A stretch of DNA of 64,000 nucleotides from Paenibacillus alba (GCF_013204855.1 NZ_JABMKZ010000004.1:310001-374000), one strand, 5' to 3'. Shown: positions 44,044-53,462, counted from the stretch's first letter. Made by a program: numbers and translations. The notes: generated from the sequence alone by a model not told the origin.

Positions 44044-45537
44044 TTATCTGTCGTCTTTCACTTGTTCGTCAGCCTCAACAGCTTCATTGCTCCATAAACG
44101 TTTACCCAATAAATCACCAACCGTCAAGAGCGATACCAAGTCAAACGTCAACGTAAATAAAAATTCATGCTTGGACAAATCCGCGTCTCCAGCACCAATA
44201 ATGGATACGAATATTCCTGATAAACCCATAAGGATCATCATCAAGATCAGCGGGAGCCTTAGCGCCACTCTCCATCGCCATGTCCGCATCGCAGAAACAA
44301 ACGATGGCATGTACAACCCCACGACAATCAGCATCCAAAGTATGATAAATCCGAATGTTTTGGGCGAGAGCGCGTCTTTCAACAGACTGTATCCTGAGAA
44401 AAAGACCGTTTGGGCTCCAAAAGGTTTACCACTAGATTGTTCGTAATTCCCCATCGCTTTCGGCCGTATAGTAAATCCGTCACGAGCCGCTTGGTTGAGC
44501 ATTTTACCGGCTTGATCAGGATGTGCCGCATAATAAGTGAAGATAGAACCAAAGCCATATTTGCTGTAGAAACTCTTTTCCAGTAACTCGGAATCGACAT
44601 CAACAGAGGCATAAGGATCGTAATACAAACTGCCATTTAACATCGCGTATTGCTTATCAATTCCGAAGGATTCCAGCGTCTTCTCCGGGTTCGTTGAATC
44701 CAGAAGCACTCCTCTCGTCATCGCGTGGTATTTGTTTATATTTACAAACTCTTTCGGAATGAGTACGTAAGTACCGACACCCACACCTAGCATAATGATC
44801 AAAGATAGGAACGTGACGATCCGATAAGTTCTTTTTTTACGAATATAAATAAGAAAAAAGCCAAGAACCGCAATAATGATGCCTACCGGTGCATTTTGCT
44901 GCTTGCTTGTCGTCAAGGCGATTGCACTTACAATAAATAAGGATAACATGACATAATCGTTATATCTTTTCCGATATAGCAATAGACCCGAGGCGAACAT
45001 GAAAACCGTCATGATGAGTACGATACTTTCACTATAAAAAGAATTAAAGTATGCCGTATAACCAGTATCCCCTAGTATGAAAATCGCGATAGCCGCGACG
45101 AGGTAGCCTGCTTTTTTGGACATTTTCCAAGTAAAAGCCTCTACCAGCAAATAAACAGCAACCACGTACAAGATCAGGTACATCCAGGCTTGATAACGGA
45201 TATCAAAATTTTGCGAATCATGGAATATTTGATTGAGTAATATCGCTACTTTGATAAACAACGATTGCGATGAAAATAAAGTTGCACCGTTCTCGTTATA
45301 GTATTGAAAGATTCCATAGTTTTTCACAAAAAAGCCAAGATATTGGCTGTTATAATTCGGATCATTGAAATAAAGGCCATTGCTGTACAAAATTCGAAAA
45401 AAGTCTCCGTTATCGGCCATTCCGATATAGGGTTGTAGAAATAGTGCGGCAGCTGTAATCAGCAGCACGCCAGCAGCGGCGAAAGCAGCAGGTGACAGAT
45501 AACGAGGTAACATTCGCATAACGCTACTGAACATCAT
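44044..45537 (-). CDS. WsfD-like polytopic glycosyltransferase, inserted in the yda-type operon
   Basis: A 497-aa protein with about ten membrane helices, an acidic DNGDFF motif after helix 1 (ADNGDFFRILYSNGLYFN), and a YNSFYSESI-like loop, typical of GT-C (lipid-linked sugar) enzymes of the WsfD/hexose-transferase group. The B. subtilis ydaJ-N operon has no such gene, so this is an added step that could decorate or transfer the polymer. It lies 14 bp from ydaJ and 13 bp from ydaL, so it is in the operon. Start: ATG pair with GAGAGGGG upstream. Confidence 0.75.
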   Translation of the reverse strand: MMFSSVMRMLPRYLSPAAFAAAGVLLITAAALFLQPYIGMADNGDFFRILYSNGLYFNDPNYNSQYLGFFVKNYGIFQYYNENGATLFSSQSLFIKVAILLNQIFHDSQNFDIRYQAWMYLILYVVAVYLLVEAFTWKMSKKAGYLVAAIAIFILGDTGYTAYFNSFYSESIVLIMTVFMFASGLLLYRKRYNDYVMLSLFIVSAIALTTSKQQNAPVGIIIAVLGFFLIYIRKKRTYRIVTFLSLIIMLGVGVGTYVLIPKEFVNINKYHAMTRGVLLDSTNPEKTLESFGIDKQYAMLNGSLYYDPYASVDVDSELLEKSFYSKYGFGSIFTYYAAHPDQAGKMLNQAARDGFTIRPKAMGNYEQSSGKPFGAQTVFFSGYSLLKDALSPKTFGFIILWMLIVVGLYMPSFVSAMRTWRWRVALRLPLILMMILMGLSGIFVSIIGAGDADLSKHEFLFTLTFDLVSLLTVGDLLGKRLWSNEAVEADEQVKDDR

Positions 45538-45551
45538 GCACCCCTCTCCTA

Positions 45552-46676
45552 TTAATGAACTAGCGCGATTAAAGCCATCAGATTATCGAAGGAGTACGCT
45601 TGCTTCGCATTCGTATCTCCGTATCCACCATATAAAGAGCTTTGAGCATCTAATATTTGAAATTCATTCATCCTGCGGATACTGTCTTCATATAACTCTT
45701 TATCTCCGATGACGGAAGCGATTTGAGCCGCAATGGCATAAATCGCCGTAGACCTCACATCATTCAACGGTTTGCCTTCCTTCGTGTATTGACCGACCAA
45801 AGTGCCTGACTGGACATGCTCCTTGATAAAATGAATGCTCGCCTCTCGCTGTTTGCCAGCTTCAGCCAAATTCAAAATCGTCAATAAAGACTCAACCGTG
45901 TTGATATTATCAGATTGGTAAACTTTCGCATTGTAATCATATCGCGTTTGATAGAAAGGAAATTCGTCAGACAAATAGCCTTTCTGGGCGATTTGAAGCA
46001 TTCCCGTTTCTAGCGCAGCTTTCTTAGGTTCCGGTATCGGCAGAAGCTTCAAAGAAAGATTATCTATGTAGCACAAGGTAACGAACGTATTTCTCATTTT
46101 GTAGGTTTCGTCGTAGAAATCATACAAATGATCATCTGCGACATTATATTGATAGAATCGTTTCCCGTACGTATCCAAGTCTGTCTTATACTCCGAAGTC
46201 CGGAAAACAACGGAGGCTTCAGCCAAGGCACGAAGAATCCGGAGATCATCAATAGCAGCATTAAGCGTATATGTCTTCTGTTGTTTCGGGCTGAACCGGT
46301 AGCTAAATCCCGTTGTCAAATCGAAGGTTCGCTTCACACGCTGCCACTGCGCATCAAATTGTTGCTTCTGCCCAGTCAAAGCATAGTATCTCAGCATAAG
46401 GCCAGCAGATTCACTCAACACTTCATGACCTGAAGCTGCCTCGCCTATTTGATCCGTTTCTAGTAAATTCGTGTAAATCCCATCATTGCTTGATAGATTG
46501 TTCGCTATAAATTGATACAAAATGTCACGATTTCCCGTCACATGCAGCTGCTCGCCGAAGGCATGCTTGGCTTGATAAGCGTCCCATTGCTTTGCTGTTG
46601 AATCATCCGCTTCACAAGCGGTTAGGAACATCAACAAAGCCATACTGCTAAGCAGAATACTGCGTCTTTTACTCAT
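45552..46676 (-). CDS. ydaJ: YdaJ-like lipoprotein, GH8-type glycosidase fold
   Basis: A 374-aa lipoprotein: signal ILLSSMALLMFLTAC (lipid Cys), then a helical-barrel fold with EVLSESAGLMLRYYALTGQK, ATYSFRFSPK-like and NINTVESLLTILNLAEAGK segments typical of GH8 and related (alpha/alpha)6 glycosidases; YdaJ of B. subtilis has the same length (about 370 aa). It is the first gene of the exopolysaccharide operon, with AAAGGAGG before ATG, and likely trims or releases the polymer outside the cell. Confidence 0.8.
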   Translation of the reverse strand: MSKRRSILLSSMALLMFLTACEADDSTAKQWDAYQAKHAFGEQLHVTGNRDILYQFIANNLSSNDGIYTNLLETDQIGEAASGHEVLSESAGLMLRYYALTGQKQQFDAQWQRVKRTFDLTTGFSYRFSPKQQKTYTLNAAIDDLRILRALAEASVVFRTSEYKTDLDTYGKRFYQYNVADDHLYDFYDETYKMRNTFVTLCYIDNLSLKLLPIPEPKKAALETGMLQIAQKGYLSDEFPFYQTRYDYNAKVYQSDNINTVESLLTILNLAEAGKQREASIHFIKEHVQSGTLVGQYTKEGKPLNDVRSTAIYAIAAQIASVIGDKELYEDSIRRMNEFQILDAQSSLYGGYGDTNAKQAYSFDNLMALIALVH

Positions 46677-46855
46677 ATTTAACCTCCTTTACGGAACAGT
46701 AAACACTTATTTGTCGAAGTATGTTGTTGTATGAAAGGTATGTCGCTATTATAAAATAAATCCTCGCAGGAATCGAGTTCAAAAATAGACAAATTTCGAT
46801 ATTTAGTTGTAGTTTAACATAGAATGCTCATTCATTCGGTAGGGAATTAATGTAT

Positions 46856-46900
46856 GAAAAGTCCCACCCCTTCTCGCTTCGAGGAAGGGTGGGACTTTAT
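46856..46900. terminator. Terminator of the cytochrome c gene
   Basis: AAAGTCCCACCC-TTC and GAAGGGGTGGGACTTTT form a long stem on either strand. It lies past the stop of the leftward cytochrome gene at 46915 and insulates the upstream exopolysaccharide operon. Confidence 0.9.
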
Positions 46901-46914
46901 GCCTTTATGAATAC

Positions 46915-47274
46915 CTACTTTTTGTCAGCAAGCCAAGCAGACAATGCATTGACGTCATCAGCGGAAAGCGTTCCTTTGAAGCTGGGCATTGCCCCCTTGC
47001 CATTCGTAATCGTAGTCACGATTTGTTCTTTGGTCAGCTTACCGCCCACTTTTTGAAGACTGGGTCCGACCATCCCTTCCAGATTAGCCCCATGGCAGCT
47101 GACACAATTGGCTTTGAACACAGCTTGGGCGTCAACTTTGGTTGTAGCTCCCGAGCTTGTCGCTGTTGGTGCTGCTGAACTGGATGAGCTTGGCGATGGT
47201 GTTGAATTGCTTTTACCACAAGCGGTTAAGGAACTGACAAGCAGTAAAGCGAGAATGACGACTTTTTTGTTCAT
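46915..47274 (-). CDS. Cytochrome c lipoprotein (c550/c551 type)
   Basis: A 119-aa lipoprotein: lipobox SSLTAC (C19), an Ala/Ser/Pro linker and one class I cytochrome c domain with haem site C57-V-S-C60-H61 and a distal Met in GAMPSF. It would take electrons outside the membrane. I chose ATG at 47274 because AAGGAG is about 10 nt upstream; the longer frame (47328) has no site. It is divergent from the dehydrogenase operon at 47483, whose products may donate to it. Confidence 0.88.
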   Translation of the reverse strand: MNKKVVILALLLVSSLTACGKSNSTPSPSSSSSAAPTATSSGATTKVDAQAVFKANCVSCHGANLEGMVGPSLQKVGGKLTKEQIVTTITNGKGAMPSFKGTLSADDVNALSAWLADKK

Positions 47275-47482
47275 GAGCCCATTTCTCCTTAGCATAATAA
47301 GGTAATTGCACGATGACACGGCAGTCACAAAGCTCTTCTTGGAAGATCACTGCGTGAACCTTTGCTATTTCTACAATGCCCGTGAATCCAAATTTTCATG
47401 CAAGGAATGAATAAGAAAAACAGCCATGGATAATGATATCCACAACAACCCAATACATGAAATTCCAAGGAGGAATGAAGAG

Positions 47483-48250
47483 TTGGCTGAGAATAAAATG
47501 GACAGTTCACCGGACCATTCGCGGCGGCGTTTCCTGAAGTACACAGGCACCGCCATTGGTGGAGTGGTCGTGGGAGGCGTTATCGGCAGCGCGGTATCAG
47601 GTGGTTTTACCAAAAAGTCTGCGGTCCCTTCGCCATCTGCCTCACCTCAAGCTCAACCTGCTGGAGATTATAATCGGGCTCCAATGTTTTTCAACCAAAC
47701 GCAGCTGCAAATGACAGAAGCTGCGTCTGAGCGTATTTTCCCCAAAGACGACAGTGGTCCAGGCGCCTCGGAGCTCGGCGTAGCCTTTTTTATTGATCAT
47801 CAATTGGCTAGTCCTTGGGGTGTGAACGCTCGCACCTATCGGACAGGTCCTTTTGTCAAAGGCGAAGTCACTCAGGGGGATTACTTAAGTATCCAGCGCC
47901 ACGAACTGATTACGATGGGTCTCCACAGTATGGAAGAAACGAGCAAGAGCAAATATTCCAAATCCTTTGTCGACTTGGCTCCCGAGGAGATGGATGCGAT
48001 TCTTACCTCCATGGAAAAAGGCGAGATTCAAGTTGTCAACGGCATAACTGGCAAAACCTTCTTCAATTTATTCCGCACAATGGTTATGGAAGGTGTGTAT
48101 TCCGATCCGCTTTACGGCGGCAACAGCAATATGCAGGGTTGGAAGATGCGCAAATATCCAGGTAATCAAATGAGCTACACGAGCATTATGGATAAAGATC
48201 AGTTCATCGCGATGGAGCCGCGCAGCTTGCACGATCACTTCGTACATTAA
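47483..48250 (+). CDS. Gluconate 2-dehydrogenase subunit 3-like small subunit with Tat signal
   Basis: A 255-aa protein with a twin-arginine signal DHSRRRFLKYTGTA followed by a hydrophobic core (IGGVVVGGVIGSAVSGG), then the small-subunit domain of GMC dehydrogenases (NQTQLQMTEAASERIFPKDD, DYLSIQRHELITMGLHSMEE). The start is TTG at 47483: AAGGAGG (47467-47473) is 9 nt upstream, whereas ATG at 47426 has no site. The Tat signal should also carry out the flavoprotein subunit, which lacks its own. First gene of a four-gene unit with tatC and tatA. Confidence 0.85.
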   Translation: MAENKMDSSPDHSRRRFLKYTGTAIGGVVVGGVIGSAVSGGFTKKSAVPSPSASPQAQPAGDYNRAPMFFNQTQLQMTEAASERIFPKDDSGPGASELGVAFFIDHQLASPWGVNARTYRTGPFVKGEVTQGDYLSIQRHELITMGLHSMEETSKSKYSKSFVDLAPEEMDAILTSMEKGEIQVVNGITGKTFFNLFRTMVMEGVYSDPLYGGNSNMQGWKMRKYPGNQMSYTSIMDKDQFIAMEPRSLHDHFVH

Positions 48251-48284
48251 GAAACAACACCTATTTTGGAAAGGAAAATAGCTT

Positions 48285-50006
48285 ATGGCTACTACAATGC
48301 CGAAAGTTCCCGTTGTTATTGTTGGGATGGGATGGGTCGGGGGCATCATTGCCGCTGAGTTGTCCAAACAAGGAGTAAAAACCGTTGGATTAGAACGTGG
48401 AAAGCCGCGGAGTACCCAAGACTATTATATGGTCCATGATGAGCTGCGTTATGCCTCCAGATATGACCTCATGCAGGATCTTTCTAAGGAAACCGTAACG
48501 TTTCGAAACACGGAGAAAGTAGCAGCAGTTCCTATGCGTGAGTATGGCTCCTTCCTCCTCGGAGAAGGTCTTGGCGGTTCAAGCATTCACTGGAACGGGC
48601 AAACGTATCGGTTCCTCCCCTATGATTTCGAAATTTACAGCAAAACGGTGGAAAGATACGGAAAGCAGAAAATACCCGAAGGGATGACCATCCAAGATTG
48701 GGGCATTACCTATGATCAGTTGGAACCTTATTTTGATAAATTTGAAAAGTTGGCCGGGATCTCTGGTGACCCTGATCAGAACCCTATGGTTGGCAAACGT
48801 TCAGCCCCCTTCCCAACTAAGCCAATGGTGAAAACTCCTATTTTGAAATTGTTTGAAGATGCTACGAAAAAGCTGGGATATCACCCGTATATGATGCCGT
48901 CTGCCAATTTGTCGGAACAATATACAAATCCGGATGGCATCACTCGGGCTGCTTGCCAATACTGCGGTTATTGTGAACGCTTTGGCTGTGAATATGGCGC
49001 GAAGGCTGATGCCGTTGTCACCGTCCTTCCGGTCGCACAGAAGTCGGGGAATTTCGAGCTTCGTTCCTACTCCAATGTGATCCAAATTCTGAATGACGGC
49101 AAAAAGGCCAGCGGCGTCGTATACGTGAACACGGTGACAGGAGAACAATTCGAGCAGCCAGCTGACGTCGTCATCATGGCCAGCTACGTTTTCAATAATA
49201 TTAAGCTCCTGCTTACTTCCAAGCTGGGCAAGCCGTACGATCCGGTTTCTGGAAAAGGAGTAATCGGTAAAAATTATTGCTATCAGACTAACGGCGGCTC
49301 GGCTACCGGATTCTTTGATGAAAAGGAATTCAATTTGTATGCGGGCGCAGGCTCGCTTGGCATGGAGATTCCCGATTTCAACGGTGACAATTTTGACCAT
49401 AGCAGCCTTAACTTCATACATGGAGCAGGAATCCGTATATCCCAGACCGGTCAGCGTCCTATTGCGACTAATTCAGTTCCAAAGGGCACGCCAGCATGGG
49501 GGAAGGATTTCAAGCAAAAATCGCTTAAATATGCGAACAGCGTCCTAGCCGTTTCGCCGCAAGGCAGCAGCATGCCATGGAAACATCATTATGTGGATCT
49601 GGATCCCACCTACAAAGATGCCTATGGGCTTCCTCTACCGCGGATTACGTTCGACTTTGAAGAGCAGGATCGGCAAATGATCAAATTCGTGAGTGGGAAA
49701 GCTGCCGAGATTATGAAGGAAATGAATCCGACAACCATCGGGTCTTCCGATCAATTAGGACCTTACAATATTGTGCCGTATCAATCGACACACAATACCG
49801 GCGGCGTTATTATGGGGGCAGATCCTGCGACTTCAGCTGTGAATTCGTACATGCAGATGTGGGATGCCGAAAACGTATTCGTTGTTGGAGCATCGGCTTT
49901 CGCTCATAACAGCGGTTATAATCCGACCGGTACCGTAGGAGCACTGGCGTATAGAGCCGTCGAAGGGATCGCCAAATATTTAAAACAAGGCGGCATGATT
50001 GTGTAA
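48285..50006 (+). CDS. GMC oxidoreductase, flavoprotein subunit of the dehydrogenase
   Basis: A 573-aa GMC protein: FAD motif VGMGWVGGIIAAELSKQG with an acidic E (LERG), ITYDQLEPYFDKFEKLAG and a C-terminal GMC domain with HNTGGVIMG and HNSGYNPTGTVGALAYRAVEGI (the catalytic histidines). It resembles gluconate 2-dehydrogenase and related membrane alcohol/polyol dehydrogenases. No signal peptide, so it is likely exported folded with its Tat-bearing partner. Substrate is a sugar, sugar acid or alcohol; not determined. AAAGGA upstream of ATG. Confidence 0.88.
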   Translation: MATTMPKVPVVIVGMGWVGGIIAAELSKQGVKTVGLERGKPRSTQDYYMVHDELRYASRYDLMQDLSKETVTFRNTEKVAAVPMREYGSFLLGEGLGGSSIHWNGQTYRFLPYDFEIYSKTVERYGKQKIPEGMTIQDWGITYDQLEPYFDKFEKLAGISGDPDQNPMVGKRSAPFPTKPMVKTPILKLFEDATKKLGYHPYMMPSANLSEQYTNPDGITRAACQYCGYCERFGCEYGAKADAVVTVLPVAQKSGNFELRSYSNVIQILNDGKKASGVVYVNTVTGEQFEQPADVVIMASYVFNNIKLLLTSKLGKPYDPVSGKGVIGKNYCYQTNGGSATGFFDEKEFNLYAGAGSLGMEIPDFNGDNFDHSSLNFIHGAGIRISQTGQRPIATNSVPKGTPAWGKDFKQKSLKYANSVLAVSPQGSSMPWKHHYVDLDPTYKDAYGLPLPRITFDFEEQDRQMIKFVSGKAAEIMKEMNPTTIGSSDQLGPYNIVPYQSTHNTGGVIMGADPATSAVNSYMQMWDAENVFVVGASAFAHNSGYNPTGTVGALAYRAVEGIAKYLKQGGMIV

Positions 50007-50045
50007 GAGAGGAACAAACATGTCTCACATACAGGGAGGGAAGGC

Positions 50046-50774
50046 ATGGAGCAGGAAGACTGGATCTTTCATTTGACCGAGGTTCGCAAGCGATTGCTGA
50101 TCGTTGCCATATGGTTTGTGATAACACTAAGCGCGGGGTTGTATCTTTCGCCCGGGATCCTCTTGTATATGAAATCGCAGCCATTGATCGGCGGGATACA
50201 GTGGAATGTATTTTCATTTACCGATGGGCTTATGATCTATATGAAATGTGCTTTCCTCTTTGCTTTGTTGTTCACAATGCCGGTGATTCTCTACCAATTG
50301 TGGGCCTTCGTTCGACCAGGTCTCACCGAGGCAGAGTCTAGGAGCGCCCTTCCCTACATACCTACGGCATTCGCGCTGTTTATCATCGGCGTAGCGTTCA
50401 GCTACTGGGTGGTCTTTCCCATGATGATTCGCTTCATGATGCGTATGAATCACCAAATAGGTGCAGTCGAAACCTACGGGATCGACCGATATTTCGCCTT
50501 TCTATTCCATATCGTGTTTCCGATGGCGATTGCCTTCGAATTACCCGTTGTTCTGCTGTTCTTGACTAAAATCGGTCTATTGACCCCGCAGCGGTTAAAA
50601 ATGTCAAGGAAATACGCTTATCTCGGCTTGACGATTATAGGCTCGTGCATCTCTCCTCCCGATATGGTTTCCCATCTCTCCGTTACGGTGCCCCTAATTC
50701 TGCTGTTTGAAATTAGTGCACTTGTTGCTGGCTGGCAATGGCGGGCGATGCAGCAACGGCTTGCAAATAGCTGA
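50046..50774 (+). CDS. tatC: TatC, Sec-independent translocase core
   Basis: A 242-aa six-helix membrane protein with TatC hallmarks: MEQEDWIFHLTEVRKRLLI at the start (HLxELRxR-like), QLWAFVRPGLTEAESR and the conserved FELPVVLLFLTKIGLLTP segment. It follows the GMC gene by 40 bp, with GGGAGGGA upstream. Co-location with a Tat-dependent dehydrogenase indicates a dedicated translocase. Confidence 0.92.
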   Translation: MEQEDWIFHLTEVRKRLLIVAIWFVITLSAGLYLSPGILLYMKSQPLIGGIQWNVFSFTDGLMIYMKCAFLFALLFTMPVILYQLWAFVRPGLTEAESRSALPYIPTAFALFIIGVAFSYWVVFPMMIRFMMRMNHQIGAVETYGIDRYFAFLFHIVFPMAIAFELPVVLLFLTKIGLLTPQRLKMSRKYAYLGLTIIGSCISPPDMVSHLSVTVPLILLFEISALVAGWQWRAMQQRLANS

Positions 50775-50806
50775 CTGACACCTACACAAGAAAGGAGGAC
50801 GATTAT

Positions 50807-51004
50807 ATGTTCAACAATATTGGCGTATCCGGTTTAATCTTAATTCTGGCCATTGCTTTAATTGTTTTTGGACCCTCCAAGCTGCCGCAGCTTGGAAGAG
50901 CATTCGGGGATACCTTGCGTGAATTCCGCAACTCGACCCGCAATATCATGGATGAGAGTGAACGTGATCACCTGATCGAAAGTGAAGATAAAAAAAGGCT
51001 GTGA
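50807..51004 (+). CDS. tatA: TatA, pore-forming Tat component
   Basis: A 65-aa protein with a short N-terminal helix (GVSGLILILAIALIVF), the conserved FGPSKLPQLGRAFGDTLREF hinge and amphipathic helix, and an acidic tail. AAGGAGG lies just before ATG. It is 32 bp downstream of tatC. There is no TatB; a single TatA serves both roles in such bacteria. The stop is 16 bp before array 5. Confidence 0.92.
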   Translation: MFNNIGVSGLILILAIALIVFGPSKLPQLGRAFGDTLREFRNSTRNIMDESERDHLIESEDKKRL

Positions 51005-51020
51005 CCGATTTCGTATAAAC

Positions 51021-51197
51021 CTGCGATTATGCAGGCTTTTTCGATCAAATCGTGTGAAAACAGAGAAAGCCTGCGATTATGCAGGCTTTTTAAGCTTTTC
51101 CCTCTTGAAATCGAGAAAAGGAGTCAAAAGGATGCATTATCGCAGGCTTTTCAGTATTTTGCTTCTACCAGAGACGAAAAGGATGCATATTCGCAGG
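51021..51197. repeat. Four-core palindromic array 5
   Basis: Cores CTGCGATTATGCAGG (51021, 51071) and ATGCATTATCGCAGG-like (51132, 51183) have spacings 50, 61 and 51 bp. The right half of core 1 and the left half of core 2 (GCAGGCTTT / AAAGCCTGC) are exact complements, so alternative pairings exist. It lies between the convergent tatA and DUF4091 genes. Its right flank GCAGGAATTTTGCGAA is nearly shared with array 6. Confidence 0.85.
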
Positions 51198-51272
51198 AAT
51201 TTTGCGAAATATGGATGCGGACCTGAAGAAACTCTCAGCTTGGGTAAAACTCCAGCTATACTTTGATCTTGG

Positions 51273-52925
51273 TTATGAATTGCTGTACGAGTGAATGGTC
51301 TGGTTAATCCAAGCTCTCTTGGCAAGAAGCCAATCCGCTTCACGCGGATAACATTTGAACGTGATGGGATCGTCAAGTCCTTCTTCTAAACCATTAATGA
51401 CCCGTTCCCGGCCAATTAGACTTTCTAGCAGCTGCAGAGCCCTTAGATCTTGCAAAGCCTCTTGCATAACCTTGAGCCTAATTGACTCGATCGGGCCATG
51501 CTCACCCGGGTAGACTATGAAAGCATCTCCGGAAGGAAATGCTGCTTCCGCATCCGTTGTACGGTAGGGATCAATTTCCTTCCGAGCATACTGGGAATAC
51601 CAGAAGTTATATCCCCAATGTAAAAATCCCGTAATCTGATACTTGTACAGTTGAATACCTAAAATTCGATTACGAGCCGACGGCATGCTGAAGAAACGAT
51701 TCGCAACCTCTTTATATTGGGCGCAGCAATAGTACGCCCATAGCGGGTTTACTTCATGCTCTAGGAATTTGTCTAGATGATCCGTCGCAGCAATTGGCGT
51801 TTTGACCAGTCCATTGACATAGAAATCGTAATTCGAGAGCGCATCTATGATTGGGAAATCGCTTAACAAACTGCCCACCATCTCACTAGCCTTTCGGTAT
51901 GACTCTAGCTGATCAAGAGATGGTTCGTCTGAGATATGAAAATAGCTTCGATCTCCGATCCCTTTGATCTTGATCCATTCCCTTAACGCAGGTAAAAATT
52001 GCTGCAGGAACGAACGATATTCATCACTTGAGGCTTCTGTTTGCCAACCGAAAATAGGCGTCATTTCCCCATTTGCCAAGGCTACAACTTTAGGAGCATG
52101 CTGCGCACCCCATTGGGTGAATAAATGCGAGAACTCAAAATAAGCGACGCCTTCCTCATTACACATATCAACCCAGCGGTTCAGCTTATCGAAACCGAAG
52201 GCATACGTGTCTGACGCAATTACCTCAACGTCAACCAATTGGACAGTCGGTCTCTCCCCGCCAACTTGTGTATCTAGAGGGGGTGTGAAGAGTGGTGTGA
52301 GAAGCATATTCATGCCGTTGTTGACTGCTGTTTGTACATAACTGCGGATGAGCTCCCAGTGGCGTTCACTAAAGATCTCCTCCTTGTAATGACTGGCGAG
52401 GCAATCCACATGGAACCACTCCGTATGAATGAGTGTCTGATCTGGAAGTAATCCAGACAGTACTTCCAGTTCAAATTGCTCTTCTCCAAGTGTGAGACCT
52501 TCTTCGGACTCCAATCTGATTCCGATTGGATAATGGCCTGGCTGCCCATTCGAATCGATAGTGATCCAAACACTGCGCCACTGACCTGGGAATGCCGTTA
52601 ATCCTTCTTCTGTGATAGGATATAACGGGTCTGGATAGAGCCCTGGAGTTGATCGAATAACATGCTCATCATGATCAGGATAAACTGGCAATTCCGACGG
52701 AACGACCCCAACACTTCGTACCGCTGCTTTCAAACTACTATCCACCGTAATATGTACTTTGACTTGTTTCAAAAGCTTCTCCGAACGAAAAGCCAGTTGA
52801 AAGGAAAACGTCTCATTCCTTAGTATCGAACCATTCGCAAACGGCGAATCTGTTAAATTTTCGTCTGGAAATACTTTAGACAACGAGCTTAAAAGGCGTG
52901 TTTCGAATTTATGTTCATCTTTCAT
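51273..52925 (-). CDS. DUF4091 protein, predicted glycoside hydrolase-like
   Basis: A 550-aa cytoplasmic protein. It has an N-terminal beta-sandwich (1-150; SFQLAFRSEKLLKQVKVHI) and a C-terminal (beta/alpha)8-like region with RSYFHISDEPSLDQLESYRK, MNMLLTPLFTPPLD and LHWGYNFWYSQYARK, the DUF4091 domain found beside GH-type enzymes. Catalytic acids are not certain (the DEP in HISDEP is a candidate). It stands alone downstream of array 5. Confidence 0.8.
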   Translation of the reverse strand: MKDEHKFETRLLSSLSKVFPDENLTDSPFANGSILRNETFSFQLAFRSEKLLKQVKVHITVDSSLKAAVRSVGVVPSELPVYPDHDEHVIRSTPGLYPDPLYPITEEGLTAFPGQWRSVWITIDSNGQPGHYPIGIRLESEEGLTLGEEQFELEVLSGLLPDQTLIHTEWFHVDCLASHYKEEIFSERHWELIRSYVQTAVNNGMNMLLTPLFTPPLDTQVGGERPTVQLVDVEVIASDTYAFGFDKLNRWVDMCNEEGVAYFEFSHLFTQWGAQHAPKVVALANGEMTPIFGWQTEASSDEYRSFLQQFLPALREWIKIKGIGDRSYFHISDEPSLDQLESYRKASEMVGSLLSDFPIIDALSNYDFYVNGLVKTPIAATDHLDKFLEHEVNPLWAYYCCAQYKEVANRFFSMPSARNRILGIQLYKYQITGFLHWGYNFWYSQYARKEIDPYRTTDAEAAFPSGDAFIVYPGEHGPIESIRLKVMQEALQDLRALQLLESLIGRERVINGLEEGLDDPITFKCYPREADWLLAKRAWINQTIHSYSNS

Positions 52926-52988
52926 GGGGCTTCAGCTCCTTATGTACACTCATCGCCAAGCATGGCAGCTGGATGTTCGATTATCTAC

Positions 52989-53462
52989 TTACTTTTTATC
53001 GGCGAATCGTTTGAGGATCGTAATCGTATTAAAATGCATGCCTTCATGATATAAAGAATAACTTAAGAATTCGCCTACAGTACTAAGCGTTAACCCAGCG
53101 CCAGTAGTCAATGGCGTTTTCACCTGCTCGTTTAATCGATTTTGTAACGAAGCGTGAATACGTTTCGGCTGCTCCGCAAGCATTTCAAGCAACGTATCCA
53201 GAGTAGGAGGTTCATCTTTCCAATCTGCTGGTTTGGTACCTTTGGCAAATAATCGATCATAATTCTCAGGTAGTTGCATCGGCTCACCGGCGAAATGAAA
53301 GGCAAACTTTTCTTGAACCAAGTAAATATGTCCCAAATTCCATCTTAAATTGTTATTGAACCCTTCAGGTATGTTATCTAACGCAGCCTCTGATAATCCC
53401 TGAACAGCTTTAATCGTAAGTTGGCGAATAAATGCAAGTTGCTTGAATACGAATTGATCCAT
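52989..53462 (-). CDS. DinB family protein
   Basis: A 157-aa four-helix protein with DinB-type metal-binding histidines in NLGHIYLVQE and YHEGMHFNTI. Family members bind a divalent metal; some are thiol-transferases. I chose ATG at 53462 because GAGGG is 6 nt upstream (ATGAGGGATCATATG); longer readings start at TTG without a site. Leftward, in its own unit. Confidence 0.8.
   Translation of the reverse strand: MDQFVFKQLAFIRQLTIKAVQGLSEAALDNIPEGFNNNLRWNLGHIYLVQEKFAFHFAGEPMQLPENYDRLFAKGTKPADWKDEPPTLDTLLEMLAEQPKRIHASLQNRLNEQVKTPLTTGAGLTLSTVGEFLSYSLYHEGMHFNTITILKRFADKK

Noticed and set aside
51029-51266. Short frames across array 5, and similar ones at 58444-58729 and 34212-34511
   Set aside because: They follow the palindromic cores, lack start signals, and exist in more than one frame.
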